Origin: an uncultured Bacteroidota bacterium
GTDB lineage: Bacteria; Bacteroidota; Bacteroidia; Bacteroidales; P3
Direction: 5' to 3'
NCBI GenBank assembly: GCA_902784465.1
Contig: CACZUZ010000013.1
Span: 1 to 64,000 of the forward strand
Length of the DNA: 64,000 nucleotides
Positions 45,701 through 52,983 of this stretch are shown in pieces. Each line of letters opens with the position of its first letter. Position 1 is the first letter of the stretch. A model generated the notes under the pieces. That model made no database searches and was not told the origin of the DNA. It was given only the letters and a program-made list of their open reading frames with translations. The position numbers were made by a program, and so were the translations under genes.

Positions 45701-45961
45701 TTAAAATGCCTTGCTGGCTTTGAATTTGAAAACTTTCTTTGCGGGAATGACCATCTTCTTGCCCGTTCTCGGGTTCTTGCCATTGCGTTTCGGACGCTCT
45801 TGCATGTAGAACGAACCAAAGCCGATGATGGAAATTCTGCCGTCTTTCTTGCCCATCTCCTCTTTGGTGACCTCGAGGAGGGCCTTGAAAGCCTTGGCAG
45901 CGTCTACTTTTGTCATCTCAGCCTTCTCGGCAATGGCAGCAATTAATTCAGATTTGTTCAT
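45701..45961 (-). CDS. HU-family DNA-binding protein
   Basis: An 86-residue histone-like protein. MNKSELIAAIAEKAEMTKVDAAKAF is the HU dimerisation helix pair and RISIIGFGSFYMQERPKRNGKNPRTGKKM (about 43-71) is the beta-arm with the conserved RxGxNPxTG tip. It would bend and compact DNA as a homodimer or with another HU. The start at 45961 gives the family length. It has its own -7 box and terminator. Confidence 0.96.
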   Translation of the reverse strand: MNKSELIAAIAEKAEMTKVDAAKAFKALLEVTKEEMGKKDGRISIIGFGSFYMQERPKRNGKNPRTGKKMVIPAKKVFKFKASKAF

Positions 45962-45999
45962 GATAGTGAATTTGAGGGTTAAACATTTTTTTGACGCTG

Positions 46000-46007
46000 C
46001 AAATGTA
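46000..46007 (-). promoter_or_regulatory. -7 box of the HU gene
   Basis: TACATTTG on the minus strand, 38 nt before the start at 45961. Confidence 0.6.
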
Positions 46008-46072
46008 CACATATTATTTGAATATCAAGCTCTTTTTTTCTAAATTTTTATGTTAAAATTCAATGCTTTAAT

Positions 46073-47023
46073 TTAAATGGTTAATTTCCAGTCTAATACG
46101 TTGTAGCCTCTCAGAAATTCACCGACGCTTATTCTCTTCTTTCCGCTGATTTGTAGCGATAAAATCATTACAAATCCGTCTTTTACTGCAATTTTTAGCA
46201 CTTTCTTTTGGTCGCTTTCTATGCTCCCGACGGCAGCGGAGTGCTGGCATCGCTCATACGCCACTTCATATATTTTCATCTCTATGGTGCCTCCTTTCCC
46301 GTCGCTCATCGTCGTCGTGGCGGCAGGGTAGGGCGACAGCCCTCTCACGAAGTCGAAGATTTCCTTCCCCCCACGCCTCCAGTCGATGGCACAGTCGGCC
46401 TTGAAGATTTTTGGCGCGGGACGCAGCTCTGCCTGCTGGGGCTGGGGCTGCGGATTCAATTTGCCGTCGGCAAGCCCCTTCAGGGTCTCCACCACCAGTG
46501 TGCGTCCCATCGCGGCAAGGCGGTCATGCAGTGTGCCGGCATTGTCTTCGGGCGTGATGGGCGTCGACGACTGCAGCAGTATTTTCCCTTCGTCTATCTT
46601 CTCGTTCAGGAGGAACGTGGTCACGCCGCTCTCCGTCTCGCCGTTGATGATGGCCCAGTTGATGGGCGCCGCCCCTCGGTACTGGGGTAGGAGGGAGGCA
46701 TGCAGGTTGAAGGTCCCCATTGGCGCCATGCCCCACACCGCCTGCGGCAGCATACGGAAGGCCACCACCACGAAGATGTCGGCTCCCACCGCCTGCAGCT
46801 CCTCCAGGAATAGGGGGTCTCGCAGCTTCTCGGGCTGCAACACCGGCAGCGAGTGTGCCAATGCATACTCCTTGACGGCCGAGTAGCTTACTTTCAGCCC
46901 TCTGCCACTCTTGCGGTCGGGTACGGTCACTACCGCCCCCACCTCATATCCGGCCTCCACGATGGCATCCAGCGACTCCACCGCAAAGTCCGGCGTACCC
47001 ATAAAAACTATCTTTGGCTTCAT
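46073..47023 (-). CDS. fmt: Methionyl-tRNA formyltransferase
   Basis: A 316-residue enzyme that formylates initiator Met-tRNA with 10-formyl-THF. MGTPDFAVESL (8-18), N106-x-H108 with SLLPQYRGAAPINWAI, and the DEGKILLQ motif are the catalytic-domain signatures. The C-terminal OB-like domain (about 205-316) is present. It follows ribH after only 3 nt on the same strand and is probably cotranscribed with it. Confidence 0.96.
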   Translation of the reverse strand: MKPKIVFMGTPDFAVESLDAIVEAGYEVGAVVTVPDRKSGRGLKVSYSAVKEYALAHSLPVLQPEKLRDPLFLEELQAVGADIFVVVAFRMLPQAVWGMAPMGTFNLHASLLPQYRGAAPINWAIINGETESGVTTFLLNEKIDEGKILLQSSTPITPEDNAGTLHDRLAAMGRTLVVETLKGLADGKLNPQPQPQQAELRPAPKIFKADCAIDWRRGGKEIFDFVRGLSPYPAATTTMSDGKGGTIEMKIYEVAYERCQHSAAVGSIESDQKKVLKIAVKDGFVMILSLQISGKKRISVGEFLRGYNVLDWKLTI

Positions 47024-47026
47024 CTC

Positions 47027-47518
47027 TCAACTCTCCAGTTCTTTTTTCAGTTTGATCATTTTCAGTGCCGTCACGGCACCCTCCACACCTTTGTTGCCAT
47101 GCTTGCCGCCCGCGCGGTCCTGGGCCTGCTGCATGTCGTTGGTGGTCAGCACGCTGAATATCACGGGCTTCTCGTGTTTCAGGGCCACGTTGGTCACTCC
47201 CTGCGACACCGCCTCGCAGATGAAGTCGAAATGCCTTGTGTCGCCCTGTATCACGCAGCCTATGCAGATGACGGCATCCAGCTCCTCGTCGTTGCTGAGC
47301 ATCAGGTCGGCCCCGGTGGTCAGCTCAAAACTGCCTGGCACATGCACCAGCTGTATGTTCTCTTCCTCAACGCCATGCTCGCGCAGCGTGTCGATGGCCC
47401 CCTGCGCAAGGGCGTCGGTGATCTCGCGGTTCCACTCGGCAACGACGATGCCTACCCTATAGTCTCTCCCCGACGGCACCTCCGCCGGGTTATAATCCGA
47501 TAAATTAGTCTTTTTCAT
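47027..47518 (-). CDS. ribH: 6,7-dimethyl-8-ribityllumazine synthase
   Basis: A 163-residue riboflavin-pathway enzyme. [55 protein letters not shown] (about 90-113) and the final [18 protein letters not shown] are the lumazine synthase signatures, with the catalytic His in GDTRHF. It condenses the butanone phosphate and the pyrimidinedione. An 8-bp ATTCAC array separates it from the M23 peptidase gene. Confidence 0.97.
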   Translation of the reverse strand: MKKTNLSDYNPAEVPSGRDYRVGIVVAEWNREITDALAQGAIDTLREHGVEEENIQLVHVPGSFELTTGADLMLSNDEELDAVICIGCVIQGDTRHFDFICEAVSQGVTNVALKHEKPVIFSVLTTNDMQQAQDRAGGKHGNKGVEGAVTALKMIKLKKELES

Positions 47519-47554
47519 TTTATTATGTTATTATTATTTTATTTTAAATTCCCC

Positions 47555-47595
47555 ATTCACACATTCACACATTCACCCATTCACACATTCAACAC
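47555..47595. repeat. ATTCACAC array, 8-bp phase, 5 copies
   Basis: ATTCAC starts at 47555, 47563, 47571, 47579 and 47587. It ends at the stop codon of the M23 peptidase gene. Confidence 0.88.
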
Positions 47596-48438
47596 TCACC
47601 TCACCCTTATCCTCATCCCCACCTTCAGTTTCTTCACGTCGGGGTTCAGTTTTTTTATGCTCTGCACAGTGGTGCTGTAGCTTATCGCCAGCCGTTCGTA
47701 GCTGTCGCCATTCTTCACCGTGTGGTACACCTCCTTGGGCCTGTCGCGTACCACCGTCTCTTTGATGATGCTCTTGTCGGCTTTGAATTCAGGTGCCTTC
47801 TTGCCCTTCGGACGGAAGATGCCGAAGTATGTCTTGTCGAGGTGCAGGCGCCGCGTCCTCAGCTTGTAGCCCTTGAAGTCCAGCAGCCATTCGGGGTCGA
47901 AAGGCTCATACTGGAACCTCACCTCGAAATGCAGGTGCGGTCCCGTCGATCGTCCCGTGCTGCCGCCAAGCCCTATGATGTCGCCGGCCTTGACAATCTG
48001 GCGTGGCTTGACGAGGATTTTCGACATGTGCCCGTATAGCGTCTCCAAGCCGTTCTGGTGCCTGATCACCACGCAGTAGCCGTAGCCGCTCATCAGCCTC
48101 GCTATGCGTACCACCCCTGGGAAGCAGGCCCTCACAGGGTCGCCCGTGCGTAGCAGGATGTCCACGCCTCGGTGCGGCCGGTTCCACCTCTCGCGCCACC
48201 CGTAGGGCGACGTGATGATGTTCTTCATCGGAAAGCAAAACTCCGTGCTGTCTTTCACTAACTTGAGGTTCAGCTCGTCGGGCAGCGAGTCGAACTTCAG
48301 GTCGCGCAGCCTCACCCTCGACCCGTCCATCCCGTCGGGGTAGAACAGCCTCCACATCAATGGCTCATGTCCATTGTCGCTATAGAAGCGCACACTGTCC
48401 CCCTGTCCCCGCGCCATGGCGGCGGAAAGCGCCAGCAC
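47596..48438 (-). CDS. M23 peptidase with C-terminal LysM domain
   Basis: A 280-residue (from GTG) murein endopeptidase. The peptidase domain has the zinc motif HRGVD, then YGHMSKI and HLHFEVRF; the C-terminal ~45 residues (YHTVKNGDSYERLAISYST...LNPDVKKLKVGMRIRVR) form a LysM domain. The start is doubtful: GTG at 48438 leaves only a stump of signal peptide (LALSAAMARGQ). No ATG, GTG or TTG lies further upstream before the in-frame stop at 48514-48516. An ATC at 48468 would give a complete signal peptide (basic start, then HILTIVLALSAAMA). It lies just after the frameshifted rpoN. Confidence 0.85.
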   Translation of the reverse strand: MLALSAAMARGQGDSVRFYSDNGHEPLMWRLFYPDGMDGSRVRLRDLKFDSLPDELNLKLVKDSTEFCFPMKNIITSPYGWRERWNRPHRGVDILLRTGDPVRACFPGVVRIARLMSGYGYCVVIRHQNGLETLYGHMSKILVKPRQIVKAGDIIGLGGSTGRSTGPHLHFEVRFQYEPFDPEWLLDFKGYKLRTRRLHLDKTYFGIFRPKGKKAPEFKADKSIIKETVVRDRPKEVYHTVKNGDSYERLAISYSTTVQSIKKLNPDVKKLKVGMRIRVR

Positions 48439-48519
48439 TATGGTTAATATGTGTCCTGCGTGTCGGATGGCCTTGTCGGTATTGTGGTTTCTTCTTTTGT
48501 CTGTCGGTGGTCTTCAGCC

Positions 48520-49966
48520 TCAACGCTCTACGTTCAACTCCCGACGCAGCCTTCCTACGGGTATGCCCATGCTCTCCCTGTATTTGGTCACCGTTCGCCT
48601 CGACAGCGGGAAGCCGCTCTCCTGCAGTTTCTTGGTCAGCGCCTCGTCGGTAAGCGGATTGCTCTTGTCCTCGGCCTCCACGATGGCGCGCAGCGTCTCT
48701 TTCACCTGCTGCGTGGCCTTGACCTCGCCGTCGTCGGTGGTCACCGCCTTCGAGAAAAGCTCTTTCATGGTTGGCGACGCGCGACACCGTCGACTCGTCG
48801 TAGCCCGTCAGCGCCGTGATGTCCTTCAGCCGCATGGGCCGCAGGTCGGCGGGGTTGCCGCTCAGGAAGTACTCCTGCTGGTAGCCCATGATTGCCGTCA
48901 TTATGACGGTCAGCGTCTGCTGCCTCTGCTGTATGGTGTCGATGAGCCATTGCGCGCTCTCGCTCTTGCTGCGGATAAACTGCAGCGTCTCCCGCTCGTC
49001 GTTGGTCAGCTTCTTGCGGCTCGCAAGTTGCCTCATCATGTCGTTGTAATCCTGGTTGATGTGCAGCTGCGGACAGTTGCGGTCGTTGAGGCTTAGCGTG
49101 AGGTTGCTGCCCTCTCGGCTGACGATGAAGTCGGGGATGACATATTGGCTGCCGCCTCTCTCGTCCCCCGAACCCCAGCCAGGCTTCGGGTTGAGGTGAC
49201 GTATTACGTCGAGAGCCTTGTGGAGGGTGGCGTCGTCAATCTTCAGGGCCGTCATTATCGAGGCGTAGTGCTTGTTGGTGAGCTGCGCGAAGTGATGCTC
49301 CACTATCGTTTCGGCCAGCTGCTGCGACTCCTCTTTCCTCTCCGCACGCCGCAGTTGCAGCAGCAGGCATTCCTGCAGGTTGCGGGCCCCCACGCCGGCA
49401 GGGTCGAGGCTCTGCACCACCTTCAGCATCTCCTCCATCTCGCTGTCGCTCACCTCCATGCCCGAACGGAACGCCATGTCGTTTGCTATTATCTGTAGGT
49501 CGCGGCCCAGGTAGCCGCTGGCGTCGATGCTGCCTATGATTTCTGATGCTATGGCATGCTGCCGCTCGTCCAAGCCCAGCATCGCCAGTTGGTCGATGAG
49601 CGACTCCGTGAACGTCGTGCTGCCCGAGAAGTCGAAGGTCCGCTCTTCTATGTTGCGGTCCTTCTCTTGCCGCTCGCGGTAGCTGTAGTCGTCGTCGCCG
49701 AAATACTCGTCGACGTCGATGCCGCGGAAGTCGTCGTCTGCGTCGCTCTCCTTGTCGTCGTTCTCGTTGTCGGGCTCTGCGTTCCCCGCCCATTCGTTCT
49801 CCTCTTCACCTATCGTCGTCTCCTCCTCCAGCAGGGGGTTCTTCTCCACCTCCTCCTTGATGCGTTGTTCCAGGCTGGTGACGGGTAGCTGCAGCAGCTG
49901 CATCAGCAGCAGTTGCTGGGGCGTCAGTTTCTGCTGCATCTTCATATTTTGCTTTTGTGTAATCAT
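48520..49966 (-). pseudogene. rpoN: RNA polymerase sigma-54 factor, frameshifted by a ~35-nt deletion
   Basis: Codons 1-399 (49966 to 48770) encode RpoN regions I-III: LTPQQLLLMQLLQLPVTSLEQRIKEEVEKNP (about 14-44), the acidic stretch, SLDPAGVGARNLQECL, and ITALTGYDESTVSRVAN. The conserved KYVQTxxGxFxLK segment that should follow is missing. The next recognisable part, MKELFSKAVTT through the RpoN box SRRTVTKYRE to the end, lies in another frame (48768-48520). The total of 1,447 nt is 35 nt short of a ~493-residue gene. In the first frame the product would run on with an unrelated Arg-rich tail to 48380. It is either a real inactivation or an assembly error. Confidence 0.9.
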
Positions 49967-50069
49967 TGTAGCGTCTGGTTTAGGTGTTACGTATATTGCT
50001 TTATTTTAGTGCTTTGGTTCAGTCACTTTATCCACATTTCTGCGGCCGTAAGGCTTCCAAATCAGTTTG

Positions 50070-50077
50070 CAAATATA
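50070..50077 (-). promoter_or_regulatory. -7 box of rpoN
   Basis: TATATTTG on the minus strand, about 100 nt before the rpoN start. No clear -33 element. Confidence 0.45.
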
Positions 50078-50145
50078 CGAAAAAATATTTACTCTGCATT
50101 CCCCTTCGCCTCTTTTTGTCTCTTTTTTCGCCTTTCTTCCTCTCC

Positions 50146-50246
50146 AAAACACCAACGAAAACGAAAACACCAACGAAAACGATAACGAAAACGAAAACAC
50201 CAACGAAAACACCAACAAAAACGAAAACGAAAACGAAAACGAAAAC
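50146..50246. repeat. CGAAAA/CACCAA array, 6-bp phase
   Basis: About 16 units of ACGAAA or ACACCA in exact 6-bp phase. It is the main content, with promoter boxes, of the 496-bp gap 49967-50462. Frames across it (FSFSFS, NENENT) are artefacts. A short inverted copy is at 63585-63608. Confidence 0.9.
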
Positions 50247-50359
50247 GGCGTGTTCAAACATAATAATTAGCAGTCGTCGTAACTGCCACTAATTGGTCGT
50301 TCATTATTCATTAATTGGCTCCGCTTGTTAAAATCTGCGTTCATGTCACGATTTTTGTG

Positions 50360-50367
50360 TAAATTTG
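50360..50367 (+). promoter_or_regulatory. -7 box of the nucleotidyltransferase gene
   Basis: TAAATTTG on the + strand, about 95 nt before the ATG at 50463. Confidence 0.5.
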
Positions 50368-50462
50368 CATACCCGATTACGTCATCCAAATCAATATATC
50401 CTAATGTTAATCCGCTGTCTTTCAGTTCTCGACACCCGGGCCGCCAAAATAATTGTTGCCCC

Positions 50463-51590
50463 ATGAAATCGAAGCCCTCAGTCATCACCAGCGCTTTCTT
50501 CGCCCTCCTCAACGCCGGCCTTTGGGAAAAAGAGGTAGACCTCGGCAGCTACGGCGTTGTCGACTACCGCGCCATCTACAGCCTCGCCTGCCAACAGCAG
50601 GTGGTGGGTCTCGTCGCCGCCGGCCTCTCCCATCTCGCCGGCAACCGCCCCTCCAAAGCAGACATCGCCCCCTTCGCCGGCGACACCTTCAGGCTCGAAC
50701 AGCGCAACGGCGACATGAACGCCTTCATCGCCAAACTCTTCTCAGTCTTCCGCAAGAACAACGTCCCGGCCATCCTCGTCAAAGGACAGGGCATAGCCCA
50801 GTGCTACGAACGCCCCCTCTGGAGGGCCTGTGGCGACATCGACATCCTGCTCGACGAGGAGCACTACTTCGATGCCAAGACCAACATGATGAAGAAAGCC
50901 TCCCTCGTCACCGAGGAGGACGACAGCCGCCTTCATGTGGCCCTCGTGATGAACTCTTGGGTGGTGGAGCTGCACGGCTCCCTGTTCCACAAGTTCTTCC
51001 CTCGCCTCAACACCACCCTCGCCGACCTCCAGTCCCGGCTCCATCAGCAGCGTCGAGTACGCCTCTGGAACAACGACGGCGTCGACATCGCCCTGCCCGA
51101 CCCTGACCTCGACGTCGTTTTTGTCTTCTCACACATCCTCGAACATTTCTTCGAGAAAGGGGTGGGCCTGCGCCAGATTTGCGACTGGTGCCGCCTACTC
51201 TACACCCACCGCGACACTGTCGACACACACCTCCTCGAACAACGACTGCGGCAGATGGACATCGTCTCCGAATGGAAAGCCTTCGCCGCCTTCGCGGTGC
51301 TCTACCTCGACATGCCCGCCGGTTTCATGCCTCTCTATTCTCCGGCATCCAGATGGGCTCGCAAGGCTCATCGTATATTACGCTACGTGCTTAAGTACGG
51401 CAATTTCGGCCACAACCGCGACACCACTTATATCTTCAACGCCTCCTTCCTCAAGAAAAAGGCTATCTCCTTCCGCGACATGGTTGGCGAGACCGTGGCT
51501 CAGCTACGCATCTTCCCTAAAGACACCCTCACCATCATACGCCACAAAATGTCCGACTCCATCTCCCGCGCCATGCGCGGTGTACGGTAA
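50463..51590 (+). CDS. Nucleotidyltransferase family protein (NTP_transf_5 type)
   Basis: A 375-residue protein. ILVKGQGIAQCYERPLWRACGDIDILL (about 104-130) contains the Lys/Gly loop and the D125-x-D127 metal pair of the family of uncharacterised nucleotidyltransferases (PF14907 type) that resemble MNT/KNTase. The C-terminal half is helical, with SHILEHFFEKGVGLRQICDW, a family motif. Such genes often lie in capsule or peptide-modification loci. Here it converges on a gene for a small acidic peptide. The substrate is unknown. The ATG at 50463 is preferred to a 46-codon longer reading. Confidence 0.82.
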   Translation: MKSKPSVITSAFFALLNAGLWEKEVDLGSYGVVDYRAIYSLACQQQVVGLVAAGLSHLAGNRPSKADIAPFAGDTFRLEQRNGDMNAFIAKLFSVFRKNNVPAILVKGQGIAQCYERPLWRACGDIDILLDEEHYFDAKTNMMKKASLVTEEDDSRLHVALVMNSWVVELHGSLFHKFFPRLNTTLADLQSRLHQQRRVRLWNNDGVDIALPDPDLDVVFVFSHILEHFFEKGVGLRQICDWCRLLYTHRDTVDTHLLEQRLRQMDIVSEWKAFAAFAVLYLDMPAGFMPLYSPASRWARKAHRILRYVLKYGNFGHNRDTTYIFNASFLKKKAISFRDMVGETVAQLRIFPKDTLTIIRHKMSDSISRAMRGVR

Positions 51591-51593
51591 ACG

Positions 51594-51628
51594 AAAAAGG
51601 TTCGCCCCCACAGGGCGAACCTTTCTTC
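51594..51628. terminator. Bidirectional terminator between convergent genes
   Basis: Perfect 12-bp stem (51596-51607 with 51613-51624), loop CCACA, A-tract before and CTTCTTTT after. Confidence 0.93.
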
Positions 51629-51648
51629 TTTTGGACTGTGCGCTTGTA

Positions 51649-51867
51649 TTAGTCCCAGTCCCAACCGACACCGTTGCCGGTACCGGTATTGTCAGTATAA
51701 CCGAATCCTTTGTTGTCGGAATTCGCATCCCATTCCCATGTCTGGAATCCATTGACATAGTCGTTTGCACCGTCAGGATTGATTAAAAGACTGTTTGTGA
51801 ATCCACCTTCGACCATGTATACTTCTTGCTCGAGGGTGGGCGCTATATATTTTTCCTTAGTCTTCAT
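51649..51867 (-). CDS. Small acidic peptide of unknown function
   Basis: A 72-residue protein. The N-terminus MKTKEKYIAPTLEQEVYMVEGGF resembles the YI-P-x-x-E start seen in many small Bacteroidales proteins; a GG follows at 21-22. The C-terminal half (about 30-72) is rich in Asp, Asn, Gly and aromatic residues and ends VGWDWD. No signal peptide or Cys is present. It lies 53 nt downstream of the fimbrillin-like lipoprotein gene on the same strand and ends at the shared terminator, so it may be cotranscribed. A leader-like or secreted peptide is possible; no function is assigned. Confidence 0.65.
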   Translation of the reverse strand: MKTKEKYIAPTLEQEVYMVEGGFTNSLLINPDGANDYVNGFQTWEWDANSDNKGFGYTDNTGTGNGVGWDWD

Positions 51868-51920
51868 ATAACAATAGATTTTGATGAATTGTTAACTTGT
51901 TTGGGTTCTTACCTAACGTT

Positions 51921-52880
51921 TTATTCGGCTATTTGGCCTATCCTAATGACCGGCAATGCGTACATGTTGTTGCTTCTCAATTCGTCAGTCCCCCCACTGA
52001 ATTCCTTCTTCACATAAAACGCTATGTCGCCATTGTCATCGTAGCCTATAACCTTGATTCTGTCCATCTTGGAAATGGTGATAGGTATGCAGAACTTCAG
52101 CTCGTTTCCGCTTTCGAGAGTCTTGTACTCTGTTTCGTTGACTTTGTCGGTGAGGACGAAGTTCATCACACTCGAGTACTTGACATCTATCTCGTCGGGG
52201 TTGTGTCCCACGAGTCCGAGGGGCACCCACGGGCCTTCCACCGCCCAGCGGGCTATGGTGTCGGTGTTCTCGATGCCGAGGTTGCCGACTTCATCGTCGC
52301 TCTGGGCAACGATGGTGAGTCTGGTGATGTTGATGTTGTCGTTGGGGTTCGACAGGGTAATCTGCACACCGGCGCTGAGGTGGTCGAAGTAGAGCTCGCT
52401 GCTGTTGGCCGTGGCTCCGGCCACCATCGGGAACGCCATGGCCTGACGGTCATCGTCGAGGAAGGCTATCTCGAGCTGGCTCATCACCACCTCTTTGCCG
52501 TTCACTATCTCAACGATGTTGCGGCCGAAGCTGGCACCGGGGTAGAGGGCCGACATCTCATCGCTGAAAGGCATGACAGGTTGGTTTGTGCTGATGTCTT
52601 TTAGAAAGTACTTTTGATATTGGTCGTCAAAGGCCACTTTGTATACGGTGCCGTTGACAGCGACGAGCTCGTCCTCAATCCACTGGGCTTCATCGTTCGG
52701 CGTTTCGGGGTTGATAGACACCTTGCTGCCGTCGCGTCCCATATCGTTGGCGAAAATCCATAGCCGGTTCTTCTGATTCTGAGACGCGGTAACAGCTCCT
52801 TCCTCCTGCTCGCTCTTCGAGCAGCCTGCGGCAAGCAGGGCAACCAGAAGGGTCAAGGTAAATATTTTTGTTTTTTTCAT
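51921..52880 (-). CDS. Fimbrillin-like lipoprotein (putative)
   Basis: A 319-residue lipoprotein. The signal sequence has the lipobox Cys20 (LLAAGC). The rest is beta-rich, with the features of the fimbrillin/Mfa-like superfamily: a DEMSALYPG motif in the first half (about 120), LSAGVQITLSNPNDNINITRLTI in the middle and a final DELRSNNMYALPVIRIGQI, like the last strand of FimA-type pilins. The assignment is by pattern, not by a strong motif. It lies between the giant adhesin gene (upstream, 103 nt) and the small peptide gene. Confidence 0.6.
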   Translation of the reverse strand: MKKTKIFTLTLLVALLAAGCSKSEQEEGAVTASQNQKNRLWIFANDMGRDGSKVSINPETPNDEAQWIEDELVAVNGTVYKVAFDDQYQKYFLKDISTNQPVMPFSDEMSALYPGASFGRNIVEIVNGKEVVMSQLEIAFLDDDRQAMAFPMVAGATANSSELYFDHLSAGVQITLSNPNDNINITRLTIVAQSDDEVGNLGIENTDTIARWAVEGPWVPLGLVGHNPDEIDVKYSSVMNFVLTDKVNETEYKTLESGNELKFCIPITISKMDRIKVIGYDDNGDIAFYVKKEFSGGTDELRSNNMYALPVIRIGQIAE

Positions 52881-52905
52881 CTCGTTAGTTTTTTTGTGGA
52901 CCTCG

Positions 52906-52963
52906 ATTACACGAATTGCACCAGCCTCGTTCTGTTGTCACGGACTTGTGCAATCCGTGTAAT
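52906..52963 (-). terminator. Long hairpin between the giant adhesin and the fimbrillin-like gene
   Basis: ATTACACGAATTGCAC (52906-52921) pairs with GTGCAATCCGTGTAAT (52948-52963) with one mismatch. No good T-tract follows, so it could be an attenuator, an mRNA-processing site or a repeat rather than a plain terminator. Confidence 0.45.
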
Positions 52964-52983
52964 TTCTGTCCGTTGATTAATAT

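Noticed and set aside
50006..50261. Small open frames with FVFVFV or NENENT across the 6-bp array
   Set aside because: Pure products of the repeat; no start context or conserved domain.
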